DNA of 64,000 nt from Anabaena sp. UHCC 0204. Lineage in GTDB: Bacteria > Cyanobacteriota > Cyanobacteriia > Cyanobacteriales > Nostocaceae. The position numbers and the translations under genes were made by a program. Position 1 is the stretch's first letter, and the number at the start of each line of letters is the position of its first letter. Below are positions 1 through 8,657 of the stretch, one piece after another. The stretch spans positions 1 through 64,000 of the forward strand of contig NZ_VIKW01000018.1 in NCBI RefSeq assembly GCF_009711975.1, read 5' to 3'. The notes under the pieces were generated by a model, which had not been told where the DNA came from, did no database searches, and was given only the letters and a program-made list of their open reading frames with translations.

Positions 1-202
1 AAGAGAAAATCTCCAAAATGTTTTATAAGTACGGATTTTATGCGTATATAAATGGCAAATTTTGCCTCTTACAGAAAGTTAACCAGATTGTCAACCTAGT
101 TTACAATTTTTTACGCTCTCTATCATAATAGGTCAAAATCTCTAATTTTTCCAGTGGACTAGGAAGAAAATTTTATTTGGGTAGTCAAGAAGTAGAAAAA
201 CC

Positions 203-289
203 AGGACTTACGCACAAGTCACGAAAGAACAAACCACGAAGGAAGGACAGGAAGAGAAGAGGGTTTCAGAGATATTTTGCGTAAATCCT
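203..289. repeat. MITE-like dispersed repeat, copy A
   Basis: The ends are inverted repeats: AGGACTTACGC at 203-213 and GCGTAAATCCT at 279-289, matching at 10 of 11 positions. The interior right half (a GACAGG block, then GTTTCAGAGA) matches the element at 49945-50086. No reading frame for a transposase is present, so this looks like a small non-autonomous element. Confidence 0.6.
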
Positions 290-314
290 AGAATCATAAG
301 CAGAAAATTCTTAA

Positions 315-343
315 CAACTGACAACTGACAACTGACAACTGAC
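315..343. repeat. Short tandem heptamer repeat (CAACTGA)
   Basis: Four copies of the heptamer CAACTGA in tandem. It is the reverse complement of the TCAGTTG array near 63.5 kb. Such arrays are typical of heterocystous cyanobacteria. Confidence 0.85.
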
Positions 344-389
344 TAATGACGCTAGAATGGGTCGTACAGTGAAAATTGATTAATTCTAA

Positions 390-665
390 ATGTTTACCAT
401 CGACTTAAGCATCAAAAATACTGCTTTCCCCATATCAGTACAACGTAAGTCTACTGAGGATGCCGAAGCTGTCTATCAGTTAATTTTGGCGGCAATGCGC
501 TCTGGAAATCCTGATATTGTGGAACTCAAGTGCGAAGGCAAAACAGAGAAAAAAATTGCTGTTCGTGCTAGTGAAATTTCGGGAGTCCAGATTATCCAAA
601 AAGATAGTGCAGCGACTAGCAGTGGTACAAGACCTGGCTTTGCTGCTTTCACTGCTGCTGAGTAA
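390..665 (+). CDS. Conserved hypothetical protein, 91 aa
   Basis: A small soluble protein with no signal peptide or membrane segment. It has an alternating hydrophobic/charged N-terminal half that could form a compact alpha/beta fold, and a low-complexity Ala/Thr/Ser tail (residues 74-91). No catalytic motif is recognised and no function is proposed. The stop codon lies 14 bases before the ABC ATPase start at 680 on the same strand, so the two are probably cotranscribed. The protein may be an accessory to, or simply a neighbour of, that ATPase. The frame is likely real because its composition is protein-like and its spacing to the next gene is tight. Confidence 0.7.
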   Translation: MFTIDLSIKNTAFPISVQRKSTEDAEAVYQLILAAMRSGNPDIVELKCEGKTEKKIAVRASEISGVQIIQKDSAATSSGTRPGFAAFTAAE

Positions 666-679
666 CCAAAGGTGTAAAC

Positions 680-1348
680 ATGACATCAATAGGCATCGAA
701 GTTAATAATTTAAACTTCTTTTGGCCTAATGGAGAGCAAGTCATCAAAGCTTGCTCTCTTAAAGTACCTAAAGGTGAATTTTGGATGCTTTTGGGAACAA
801 ATGGGAGTGGTAAATCAACTCTGCTCAGATTAATAGCCGGATTATTAACTCCTCAATCTGGGGAAGTGATGGTTCTACCCCCTGTTGGCTTTGTGTTCCA
901 AAATCCTGATCATCAGCTAGTGATGCCAACAGTTGGTGCTGATGTGGCTTTTGGATTAGTATCTGAAAAGTTACAACCTACTGTCACGAAAGCTAGAGTT
1001 GAAGAAGCTTTAGGGGCGGTAAATTTGCTGTCTTTACAGCGACGGCCTATTTATGCTCTTTCTGGTGGACAAAAACAGCGGGTAGCAATTGCTGGAGCGA
1101 TCGCTCGTCACTGTGATGTCTTACTATTAGATGAACCTACGGCTTTACTAGATCCAGATAGTCAACTCGATTTAGTGGCTAGTGTTCGTAATCTAGTCAA
1201 AAGTCGTGGACTTACAGCTTTGTGGGTGACTCATCGTCTTGATGAGTTAAATTACTGTGATGGTGCTTTTTTATTGGAAAAAGGCACTCTAGTTGATTCC
1301 GGTGAAGCGGAACGTCTCAAACAGCGATTAATGCAGGTAAATCATTAA
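680..1348 (+). CDS. ABC transporter ATP-binding protein, ECF/CbiO type
   Basis: A 222-residue ABC ATPase with all nucleotide-binding motifs: Walker A GTNGSGKST (39-47), Q-loop Q74, signature LSGGQ (127-131), and Walker B with LLLDEPT (148-154). The run FQNPDHQL followed by PTVGADVAFG is characteristic of energy-coupling-factor A components (CbiO/EcfA group), which power uptake of metals or vitamins. No EcfT permease or substrate-specific S component lies nearby, so partners must be encoded elsewhere and the substrate cannot be named. AAAGG about 8 bases upstream of the ATG supports the start. A hairpin terminator follows at 1385-1434. Confidence 0.88.
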   Translation: MTSIGIEVNNLNFFWPNGEQVIKACSLKVPKGEFWMLLGTNGSGKSTLLRLIAGLLTPQSGEVMVLPPVGFVFQNPDHQLVMPTVGADVAFGLVSEKLQPTVTKARVEEALGAVNLLSLQRRPIYALSGGQKQRVAIAGAIARHCDVLLLDEPTALLDPDSQLDLVASVRNLVKSRGLTALWVTHRLDELNYCDGAFLLEKGTLVDSGEAERLKQRLMQVNH

Positions 1349-1384
1349 GATAGGTTGCTTGCCTCTTCATAAATACCATCAATT

Positions 1385-1434
1385 ACCAGATGCCAGCATA
1401 CAGCCTGTTGTTGTATGTCTCCATCTGGTTTTTT
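1385..1434 (+). terminator. Rho-independent terminator after the ABC ATPase
   Basis: The outer stem ACCAGATG (1385-1392) pairs with CATCTGGT (1422-1429), and the inner arms CATAC/GTATG extend the hairpin. A run of six T follows at 1429-1434. It lies 36 bases past the stop codon at 1348. Confidence 0.75.
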
Positions 1435-1669
1435 AATAAATTGAAATATGAGATTTTGCAGACGGGAAAAATTTTTTTTTAGAGAAAACAACTTTCACAA
1501 GCCTTATTTTTAGAAGCGTTTTCGGAATTATGACTTCTATCTAAGGGTCTATTTTTGACGCACAGAAGCATTTTTTATTTTTTGTAACATGGGGTTACAA
1601 GCAATGCTTCATTTACTATAAGTCTTATGAATGATTTTTGTTAACTCTAGATAATTGTGATTAAAAACC
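1435..1669. other. Spacer upstream of the NYN gene
   Basis: AT-rich non-coding spacer. Together with the terminator it forms a gene-free stretch of about 320 bases (1349-1669). It likely holds the promoter of the NYN gene, but no confident -35/-10 pair was picked out. Confidence 0.5.
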
Positions 1670-2218
1670 ATGCCCCGTTCCATAGTCCCAGCCGTGCTAT
1701 TAGTAGACGGCTACAATATTATAGGCGCTTGGCCTTGCTTGATAAAAACCCGTGATCATGCCGGACTTGAGGCCGCACGGGGTGAGTTAGTGGAAGCAAT
1801 GACTAATTATAGTGCTTTCCAAGGTTATGAAACCCAAGTTGTGTTTGATGCTCAATATCAAAACACTCCCAGTAACAAAGAAACTATTACAGAATTTTTA
1901 ACAGTACATTATACGGATTTTGGGCAGACCGCAGACACATATATAGAAAAAACCTGTGCGTCTCTTCGTCAGCATATAGCCCAAGCGGTAATTTCTCGCA
2001 TGATTGTCGCCACTTCAGATCGGGCGCAGCAATTAATGGTCCAGGGGTATGGTGCTGAATGGTTGTCAGCGCATCAATTATGTGGTGAAGTGGAAACTAC
2101 TGTTTGTCGAATGCGCCATCGGTATCAGTCAAAGAAACAACCTAAAAGTAGATTTTTGGCTAATGCTATTGACGCTAAGGCCAGAGAACGGTTAGCAGAA
2201 TTACGCATGGGATTATAA
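1670..2218 (+). CDS. NYN domain (YacP/Rae1-like) protein
   Basis: A 182-residue protein starting MPRS, with the PIN-like NYN signature LLVDGYNIIGAW (11-22), in which the Asp is the expected first metal ligand. Further acidic clusters follow (VVFDAQY, then TADTYIEK and TSDRAQQ). The family includes Bacillus Rae1/YacP, a ribosome-associated endoribonuclease, and chloroplast/cyanobacterial homologues that are poorly studied. The expected role is RNA cleavage or ribosome-linked mRNA turnover in the cytoplasm, which is inference from the family. Length fits the family (about 170-185 residues). It stands alone, between a terminator and a tRNA gene. Confidence 0.85.
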   Translation: MPRSIVPAVLLVDGYNIIGAWPCLIKTRDHAGLEAARGELVEAMTNYSAFQGYETQVVFDAQYQNTPSNKETITEFLTVHYTDFGQTADTYIEKTCASLRQHIAQAVISRMIVATSDRAQQLMVQGYGAEWLSAHQLCGEVETTVCRMRHRYQSKKQPKSRFLANAIDAKARERLAELRMGL

Positions 2219-2377
2219 ATTTTATAATTTAGAAATCTCTGAATGTCGCTGCTGGAAAGGGTTTGGGTTGTTAAAAGTTAGAGGCTTCAGCAGCAACAAA
2301 AAAAAAGTTCAAAAAATTTGCAAAAACCCCTTGCATTTATCTGAATTTCGGTTTAATATAGTAAACGTTGAGAGCAT

Positions 2378-2449
<72 letters not shown>

Positions 2450-2472
2450 TTAAAAGAATAAACTGCATAACA

Positions 2473-2502
2473 CGGAGTAAAAGATATTTTACTCCGGTTT
2501 TT
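2473..2502 (+). terminator. Rho-independent terminator of tRNA-Asn
   Basis: A perfect 10-bp stem: CGGAGTAAAA (2473-2482) pairs with TTTTACTCCG (2487-2496) around the loop GATA, followed by GTTTTT. It begins 24 bases after the tRNA. Confidence 0.9.
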
Positions 2503-2605
2503 GCTTTAATTTTTATCCCATTACGTATCTTGATACAAATGGGGTACATTTTTTCATAAATTAATTTATAGACATAACTAGGCACTAATGCGAATATTTG
2601 GGTCA

Positions 2606-3215
2606 TTAATGAGATTCAATTTCTTTCACCATATCTACATTGACTGTTTTACCAAATGTATAGATTTTGAGCTTTTCTAGTTCGGTGAATATCAGTCGTG
2701 TATGATTGCCTGTGTAATCAATCAATACTGTGTAGGCATCGGTGGTGAGTGTTACACCTACTTCGTCAGCTAAAGTCCGAAGCTTGCTGTATTAATGCTT
2801 GGGTTTGCCATTGGGGAATGAGAGGAAATTCTTTTACCTGTGCGTATTCCAGCAGTAGTTTGACTGATTTATTTCTCGCGTCAGGTTTGTGAGTGTTGGT
2901 GATAAGGACGGTATTTGTTGAGGGAATTTTGGGGAGAATGGACTCCAACTGCAACAAAATTTCTTTTGAACAAACTCCCAGTAATGTGCTGTTGGGCAAA
3001 TGTACTAATCTTCCTCCACTCCCAACTGGTGGTGTCATGATATCGGATAATGCTTGAGGAATGGTTTCTTTAGATTCTGGGGGGTATTCTGTATAGTTAA
3101 AGTTTGCCCATTGTTGATCTAGAGTGTGGGTTTTTAGTTGTTTGATGGTGCAAGTTAGAAAGAATTCGTTTTCACCAAAGTATAAGTATGTTGGCATAGT
3201 AGTACGGCAATGCAA
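2606..3215 (-). pseudogene. Frameshifted, truncated holA-like gene (DNA polymerase III delta)
   Basis: The 5' part reads as about 143 residues from MPTYLYFGENEFF (Met at residue 7 of the longest frame, the better start). It resembles the N-terminal domain of the clamp-loader delta subunit: TYLYFGE start, NYTEYPP, GGRLVHL, and KPDARNKSVKLL before FPLIPQW. That frame stops at 2766. Moving to a neighbouring frame near 2784 restores homologous sequence (LADEVGVTLT, then YTGNHTRLIFTELEKLKIY), which runs to a stop at 2606. Even joined, the product is only about 200 residues against about 330 for HolA and lacks the C-terminal domain. It is therefore read as a decayed extra copy, assuming an intact holA exists elsewhere. 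The alternative is a sequencing frameshift in a short paralogue. Confidence 0.75.
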
Positions 3216-3425
3216 TTGTCGTACATGAGCGTTAGCTCTAAAACTACTATCGCAAAACCTGAAACAACCAAATATCGTTCCTACACATGATTGGCAGAAT
3301 TATTGCTATTTTAAGTGAATTCGGCTAATATCTGATTGTTATAAAAATCCCAAATCCTTAATGAAAAAACACCTTAATCATAGAGCTTATTAAAGTCAAA
3401 TCATCGAAAATATTTACCTATTGTA

Positions 3426-3449
3426 TTGGTTCACTAATTGATGAACCAA
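3426..3449. promoter_or_regulatory. Inverted repeat upstream of the dynamin operon
   Basis: TTGGTTCA (3426-3433) and TGAACCAA (3442-3449) form a perfect 8-bp inverted repeat with an 8-base spacer. It sits 63 bases before the preferred start of the GTPase gene. The position suits an operator or promoter-proximal hairpin. No regulator is known, so this is a candidate only. Confidence 0.4.
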
Positions 3450-3512
3450 AAAATTTTAACGACGAAATATTGAAGCAATACAAAAACAGTTGTTTAAATG
3501 AAGGAATTTTTT

Positions 3513-6149
3513 ATGTACTCTGACATCATCAAAGCCAGCCGCAACGAAGTTTTACGATTGATTGACAAACAAAGTGAAATGTTGCATTTATTACTTGGCA
3601 TACCTAATTTATTACCGAAAGCTAGTGGGGATAAGCAACAGGGAATAGACAGCCAAACAGTGAAAAATTGGCAGAATGTTCTTGGTAATGAGAAGAAAAA
3701 AGTTGAGAACCTAGAAATGGTTCTTGCGGTTGTGGGGATAATTAAGGCAGGTAAGTCAACAACAATAAATGCAATTGTTGGATATGAAATCTTGCCTAAT
3801 CGCAATCAACCTATGACAACTTTGCCAACTTTAATACGTCATTACAAAGGCAAAAAAGATCCTGTTCTTACCTTCGTAAAACGTCAGCCTGTTGAGGAAA
3901 TGGTTAATCAGATTAAAGAGAAGCTCTGGAAGTTAAAGCAAGATGACAAATTAAATAAGGTCAATTTGAGTAACGAAAAAAATGGTCAAGATTTGATTAA
4001 TAACATTCTAAATAATAGTTATGGATATTTCAAAAACGAAAAAGATGATCAAGTTTTTATCAATAACCTTATAAATAATAGTTATGGATATTTTAAAGAG
4101 CGTTACGAAGGACAGAAGCAAATATTTGAATTTTTACAAAAGCTAAATGATTTAGTAAGGTTGGCTCAAGACCCATACATCAATGTTGAATTTCCTATCG
4201 AAAAGTATGAGAACCTAAATGATTTACCATTTATTGAGGTTGAGTTCATTCATCTTGGAAATTTGCAAGAAGCTGATAGAGGAACTATTTCCTTATTGGA
4301 CACCCCAGGACCTAATGAATACGGTCAGGGAGATAAGCTACGTAAGATTTTGGATGTCCAAATAGCTAGAGCATCGGCAATATTAATGATTGTAGACTAT
4401 AACAATCTCAAAAGTGAAGCCGAAGGACAAATCCGTGATCGATTAGAAATACAATCTGGACTAATTTCAGATCGTCTTTTCACGATTGTGAACAAATTTG
4501 ACCAGTACAATAATAACAGTATGAATGAAAATGAGGTTAAGCAATATGTTGCAGACACTCTCTTTCAAGGTAATATTTCTCAAGCAAGAGTGTATCCAGC
4601 ATCTGCCCGTAATGGATATCTTGCCAATCGCGCACAACAGGAAATTGATAAAAATGGCAAGTTGCCTAATGACGATGAAAATGGTTGGGTTGATGATTTC
4701 GGTAGGATAGCGTTTGGAGATTTTTGGGATGTTCTCAAACACCAGAAAAATGCAGAATTAATTAAAACAATGATCCCAAAAGTGTGGGAAAACAGTATGT
4801 TTCAGACACCACTGAACGAAGCAATTGTTAAGGCATCTGGGACAGCTGCTTTAGTAAGTATGCAATCTGCGACAGCAAAGATGTTGGATTTAGGTAATCG
4901 CTTAGAGAATTTTCTGGAAGTTAGTCGTGGTACTTTAACAAAAACTGTACAAGAAATTCGTGAAGTAGTTAATGAATTAGAGAAGGATGTTAAAAAAGTT
5001 GAACAGGCTGAAAAGCAAGCAGAAGAAGAGCTTTTGCAGCAGCTAAACTATTTTTTACATTTTACTCAAACTTTATACGATAATACTAAGAAAGAACTTG
5101 GTGAAATTCTAAAAAATTTCTTTAAGTATGGAAAACTCCAAGAAGAAGTCAAATACCTTCAAAAAAAAGAAGAAATAGCAACATCGAATACATCAATCTT
5201 AGAAAAAATATACTTTGGACCTTCGTTTTTTATTGCTAATATTGTTGTTAATTTGTTGAAAAATGATTTTAAAAGTTTATTTTCTACAAATGATTTTCCA
5301 ACTTTATTTTCATATGTATTTTCACAAGATGAATATAGACTTAGACGGCGTACAAATTTTGAGTTTGATCCTAATAATCCCAGAATTACATTTGAATCGA
5401 AAAAAGAAGCAGAAGATTTTATAGAAAAAATAAATCGAGAAATTAACTTATTTACAAATGATGCTGAACAGAAGATTGAAAGTGTTATGAAAGTTTTATC
5501 TAAAGAATTAGAACAGAAAATTCATGAGGTCTTAGTGAGAAATGTTGGAAAAATTCTAGATGAGGCAAAGCAGAAGTTAAAGGATGATGGTTTTTCAGTG
5601 AATTTCCTTGTTCCAGAACCCGACACAGAAAATAATAGAATTGATTTTAGTTCTTTGGTGTTAGGAAGTATTGAAAATATACCTAACAAAACAGTAAGTT
5701 CTCAACTTTCTAAAAAAGGCGGGTTGCAGGGAAAATTGAGCCGTGGTGTAAGCACAGCAATTAAGTGGGGAACACTCTGGTTATTGCAACCTAACTGGGG
5801 ATATGAAACAGTAACAATTGAAAATACTGAAACTTTGTATGTTGTGGATATAGAAAAACTTGAAGAAAGTGTGCTGGAAAATTTGGGTAATACAGTATTT
5901 AATTTGGATTCTAAAAATAATAAATTTTTTGAATCAGATATGAAACCGATAATTTATAATTATTTTGATGACTTGAAGAATTATTTAAAAGAGTTCCGAG
6001 ATACTATGATAGAAAGTATAAATAACCATCGTTTAGATGAAAAAGCTACACAAGAATTAATGCAGCAAATTATTGATTTGAAAAAAAATGTAATTTCTCA
6101 TAATAAGGATGTAGAAGGTATTGAAGAAGGTCTAAAGGAACTAAAATAA
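3513..6149 (+). CDS. Dynamin-like GTPase, first gene of three-gene operon
   Basis: A large dynamin-family GTPase. Numbered from an in-frame ATG at 3498 (883 residues), it has G1 GIIKAGKST (80-88), a G2 threonine in PMTTLPT (106-111), G3 DTPG (268-271) and G4 NKFD (332-335). Coiled-coil segments follow at about 480-540, then a hydrophobic stretch near 575-610 that could contact membrane, then more helical sequence. The start at 3513 (MYSD, 878 residues) is preferred because GAAGGA lies 5-12 bases upstream. Bacterial dynamins hydrolyse GTP to assemble on or remodel membranes. The gene overlaps the next by one base (TAATG), so translation is probably coupled. It may be related to E. coli CrfC/RdcA, which is also paired with a downstream partner gene. 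Base composition is markedly AT-rich. It contains a 63-bp tandem duplication. Confidence 0.9.
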   Translation: MYSDIIKASRNEVLRLIDKQSEMLHLLLGIPNLLPKASGDKQQGIDSQTVKNWQNVLGNEKKKVENLEMVLAVVGIIKAGKSTTINAIVGYEILPNRNQPMTTLPTLIRHYKGKKDPVLTFVKRQPVEEMVNQIKEKLWKLKQDDKLNKVNLSNEKNGQDLINNILNNSYGYFKNEKDDQVFINNLINNSYGYFKERYEGQKQIFEFLQKLNDLVRLAQDPYINVEFPIEKYENLNDLPFIEVEFIHLGNLQEADRGTISLLDTPGPNEYGQGDKLRKILDVQIARASAILMIVDYNNLKSEAEGQIRDRLEIQSGLISDRLFTIVNKFDQYNNNSMNENEVKQYVADTLFQGNISQARVYPASARNGYLANRAQQEIDKNGKLPNDDENGWVDDFGRIAFGDFWDVLKHQKNAELIKTMIPKVWENSMFQTPLNEAIVKASGTAALVSMQSATAKMLDLGNRLENFLEVSRGTLTKTVQEIREVVNELEKDVKKVEQAEKQAEEELLQQLNYFLHFTQTLYDNTKKELGEILKNFFKYGKLQEEVKYLQKKEEIATSNTSILEKIYFGPSFFIANIVVNLLKNDFKSLFSTNDFPTLFSYVFSQDEYRLRRRTNFEFDPNNPRITFESKKEAEDFIEKINREINLFTNDAEQKIESVMKVLSKELEQKIHEVLVRNVGKILDEAKQKLKDDGFSVNFLVPEPDTENNRIDFSSLVLGSIENIPNKTVSSQLSKKGGLQGKLSRGVSTAIKWGTLWLLQPNWGYETVTIENTETLYVVDIEKLEESVLENLGNTVFNLDSKNNKFFESDMKPIIYNYFDDLKNYLKEFRDTMIESINNHRLDEKATQELMQQIIDLKKNVISHNKDVEGIEEGLKELK
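3996..4121 (+). repeat. 63-bp in-frame tandem duplication in the GTPase gene
   Basis: Residues 167-187 and 188-208 (numbered from the ATG at 3498) are tandem copies. The core NNSYGYFK appears in both, and the DNA AATAATAGTTATGGATAT is identical. It lies between G2 and G3, so it lengthens an insert in the GTPase domain. Confidence 0.8.
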
Positions 6150-7066
6150 TGAATGAATATTTCCAAATCACGATAGATAATAATGTAATTGTAGATAAAC
6201 TAATACGGAATCATTCCCAACTTAGTGAAAAGGCAATTGTTGATTACATTAATGGTTTAGAGATCATTAACGACCACATTAATGTAAATCAATGGATCAT
6301 GAACAGTGACTCGTTCCTGAATAAAATACTTGATTCTATCACAGGGAGAAGTCAACAACGCCAACTCATAATTAACAAAAATATTGCAACTTCTTTGGAG
6401 GTAATTTCTGTTTGGCTTCAAGAACTAGATTATTATCGAATTGACAATGACATAGTGATAACTCGTCTTACCGATAAGCTTCGTGAAACTCGTGAAGGTG
6501 TAATGCGTTTAAACGGAAGAGTTATTGAAATTGATAATCGTCTTGGACAACTAAATCTTGAGTTTATTAATTTAAAAAATGAACTTAATCAGGTAAAGGC
6601 AAAAAACCACGTAGATTTAGTGTTTGCTAAATGGAATGGAGAACTATGGCTCAATTATCCCCCTCTTGTGAGTTTGTATTTAGCAATTGATGAACTATTT
6701 TGGGGAGATTTTGGCATATACTGTCGTAATTCTGCCGATTCCAGAAAAGTGAATGACCTGATAGAATATTTATGCAACAAAGTGTTAAAAATGATAAAAG
6801 ATGAAATAGGCATAAACCAGCATAAACCATTGCTTCTATCTGAATTATTAAGCCCTATTTGTAAATTATCAGATGAAGAACGTGAAATGCTTTCATATCT
6901 TTGTGATTGGTCAGATTTCAAGACTGCGCCAGTTACTTGGTCTATTTACAGTTATGCGTCTGATCACAAACCTCCTCATGTAAATAAGGAGATTCCTATA
7001 GTTTTACATTCCAAGCGACTTTTTTATCGCCTAATAGATGAGCAGAATGAGAGAGTAAAATTTTAA
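6149..7066 (+). CDS. Coiled-coil partner protein, possibly RdcB-like
   Basis: A 305-residue soluble protein. The N-terminal third is helical, and a clear heptad-rich coiled coil occupies about residues 108-155 ([11 protein letters not shown] through [11 protein letters not shown]). The C-terminal half is a separate domain rich in aromatic residues ([28 protein letters not shown]). No enzyme motif is seen. It overlaps the GTPase stop by one base and the patatin start by one base, so it is an obligate middle gene of the operon. In E. coli the dynamin-like RdcA/CrfC is followed by a protein of similar size, RdcB, which acts with it. Equivalence here is inference from gene order, size and dynamin linkage. 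It could instead be an unrelated adaptor joining the GTPase to the phospholipase. Confidence 0.75.
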   Translation: MNEYFQITIDNNVIVDKLIRNHSQLSEKAIVDYINGLEIINDHINVNQWIMNSDSFLNKILDSITGRSQQRQLIINKNIATSLEVISVWLQELDYYRIDNDIVITRLTDKLRETREGVMRLNGRVIEIDNRLGQLNLEFINLKNELNQVKAKNHVDLVFAKWNGELWLNYPPLVSLYLAIDELFWGDFGIYCRNSADSRKVNDLIEYLCNKVLKMIKDEIGINQHKPLLLSELLSPICKLSDEEREMLSYLCDWSDFKTAPVTWSIYSYASDHKPPHVNKEIPIVLHSKRLFYRLIDEQNERVKF

Positions 7067-8109
7067 TGATAACCACTAAAAAAGAAAATTTAAATATAAC
7101 CACTGAAAAGGAGCGAGTCGGCTTAGTTTTGTCTGGTGGTGGTTCTAGAGGTGCTTATCATATTGGAGTGATCCAATGTTTAGCTGAACACAATATTAAA
7201 ATTGATGTTATTTCTGGTGCAAGTATTGGCGCGTTAAATGGTGCATTTATAGCAGCAGAAAACAATCTCACAATTGCAGCTAAACGCCTTCAAGAAATTT
7301 GGAATCTTCTCGCCGAAGATAGTCCCAGCAAACTGAAAATAGATGTTACCACTTTCCTAGTTTTAAAGCTCCTGAGTGAGATTATGGGAAAATTGGGTGG
7401 TGAACTATTGAAAGAAGTTATTAATTCATTGAACTTGCCTTCAGAGAAACTTGGTCTTCTTGAACAAGAGTATATTAATAAATTATTAACAAATAATAAT
7501 ATTAATGTTGAAAAACTAAAAGCAGGTTTACCTTTATATGTATCTGTGTACAGAACTCAAGGTGCTTTGAATGATATAAAGTCTGTGATTCTGGCCGCAA
7601 TGAATCTGAAAAATACACCATTCTCAGAGTTTCTTCATATCCAATCGCTAGAACAAACAAAGCAGCGTGATATAATCCTTGCTTCAGCAGCACTTCCCCT
7701 CATATTTGAGTCAAAACATGGTTTTGCTGACGGAGGTATGGGTAGCTTTATAGATTCTCAAGGTAATACACCCGCATATCCTCTTGTTCATAAGGAGTCT
7801 TGTTCTCACATCATTGTTACTCATTTAGATAATGGCAGTCTTTGGGATCGCTATAAATACAACGCCTCAAAAGCAATTCTTTTAGAAATTCGTCCAAAAG
7901 AATCAATGAATCGGGAGGGATGGAAGGATTTAATTAACTTTAATGCCAACAGTATTCAGTCTTGGATTGACCAAGGCTATGAAGATACTGAGAGATGCTT
8001 AAAGAAAGTAAGCGATGCAATTATACTGCGTCGTATGGCTCAAAAGACAAAAACAATGAAAGAAGAAGCTTTAAAAAGACTAGATGAGGATAATTTCCAC
8101 ATTGATTAA
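7066..8109 (+). CDS. Patatin-like phospholipase, third gene of the operon
   Basis: A 347-residue patatin-family hydrolase. The oxyanion-hole motif GGGSRG is at 24-29, the nucleophile elbow GASIG is at 51-55 with catalytic Ser53, and the dyad Asp lies in DGG (222-224). All catalytic elements are intact, so an active lipid acyl hydrolase is expected. The family cleaves membrane phospholipids. In bacterial immunity patatins such as CapV of CBASS act as cell-killing effectors, and others are housekeeping lipases. No signal peptide is seen, so it acts from the cytoplasm. Its start overlaps the stop of the preceding gene (TAATG), placing it under the same control as the dynamin GTPase. No CD-NTase or other sensor gene lies nearby, so if it is an effector its trigger must come from the two upstream proteins. 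Confidence 0.92.
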   Translation: MITTKKENLNITTEKERVGLVLSGGGSRGAYHIGVIQCLAEHNIKIDVISGASIGALNGAFIAAENNLTIAAKRLQEIWNLLAEDSPSKLKIDVTTFLVLKLLSEIMGKLGGELLKEVINSLNLPSEKLGLLEQEYINKLLTNNNINVEKLKAGLPLYVSVYRTQGALNDIKSVILAAMNLKNTPFSEFLHIQSLEQTKQRDIILASAALPLIFESKHGFADGGMGSFIDSQGNTPAYPLVHKESCSHIIVTHLDNGSLWDRYKYNASKAILLEIRPKESMNREGWKDLINFNANSIQSWIDQGYEDTERCLKKVSDAIILRRMAQKTKTMKEEALKRLDEDNFHID

Positions 8110-8192
8110 TCATACTAAAATGAAATCAGTAGTGTGCGATCGCCCCTCAAATCCCATAGACGATCGCCTCCTCAATTACCATAACCCCCCAC

Positions 8193-8645
8193 TCAAAACA
8201 GACTCAACTGCTTCCCCACATTACCTTGAGGCTCAACAACCGAAAGTAACTCATCTCGTTTTTTAGCCATCAACTCCAAATAATACCCACTGGAATAGGC
8301 TTCAGAATTAGTCAATCCCAAAATTCCTTGATAAAACGTCACAACATCCCCAGTATTACCCAGAACCAGCAAAGCCTTTTCACCCTTCTTAATTTTCCGA
8401 GTAACCTGTAACTGTTCCACAGGAAAATCACCAGAACGAATAACCTTTGTTAATTCTTGGTAATATTGTTCTGCCTGAGCCTTTGACAGAAGATATTGTG
8501 TCAAGTAGTTCAAAGGAAACTCCTTTTCCAGACGAGAACGGTCTCTTTTTCGCCATGAACCCTTAGTAGTAATTTTACCATCTTCATGCCAGATAATATA
8601 ATTCTTAGCTCCTCTAGAGGGAACAAACATCGCTTGAGCATAGAA
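8193..8645 (-). pseudogene. C-terminal remnant of a family-B DNA polymerase
   Basis: About 150 residues resembling only the end of a family-B DNA polymerase: KNYIIWHEDGKITTKG (the thumb-region KNY...DGK..KG pattern), followed by LEKEFPLNYL, a helical segment, then QVTRKIKKGEK and GDVVTFYQG. The reading frame can be extended a few codons before the first Met (8630) to about 8645. It has no polymerase or exonuclease active-site motifs, which would lie in the missing 500 or more upstream residues. It is a gene fragment rather than a functional enzyme. It borders the dynamin operon on its downstream side, in convergent orientation. Confidence 0.7.
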
Positions 8646-8657
8646 TATTACAGAATA

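Larger units (their letters stand above)
1..389. other. Gene-free left edge with repeats
   Basis: No convincing gene is seen here. The segment holds an inverted-repeat element at 203-289 and a short tandem repeat at 315-343, both listed separately. The rest is AT-rich spacer, which probably carries the promoter of the small gene at 390. Confidence 0.6.

Noticed and set aside
3513-8109. Assignment of the dynamin operon to CBASS, because of the patatin
   Set aside because: No nucleotide cyclase, E1/E2 or JAB protein gene is adjacent.
8084-8266. 60-residue plus-strand frame overlapping the end of the patatin gene
   Set aside because: Low-quality composition, overlaps two better frames, and no ribosome binding site.
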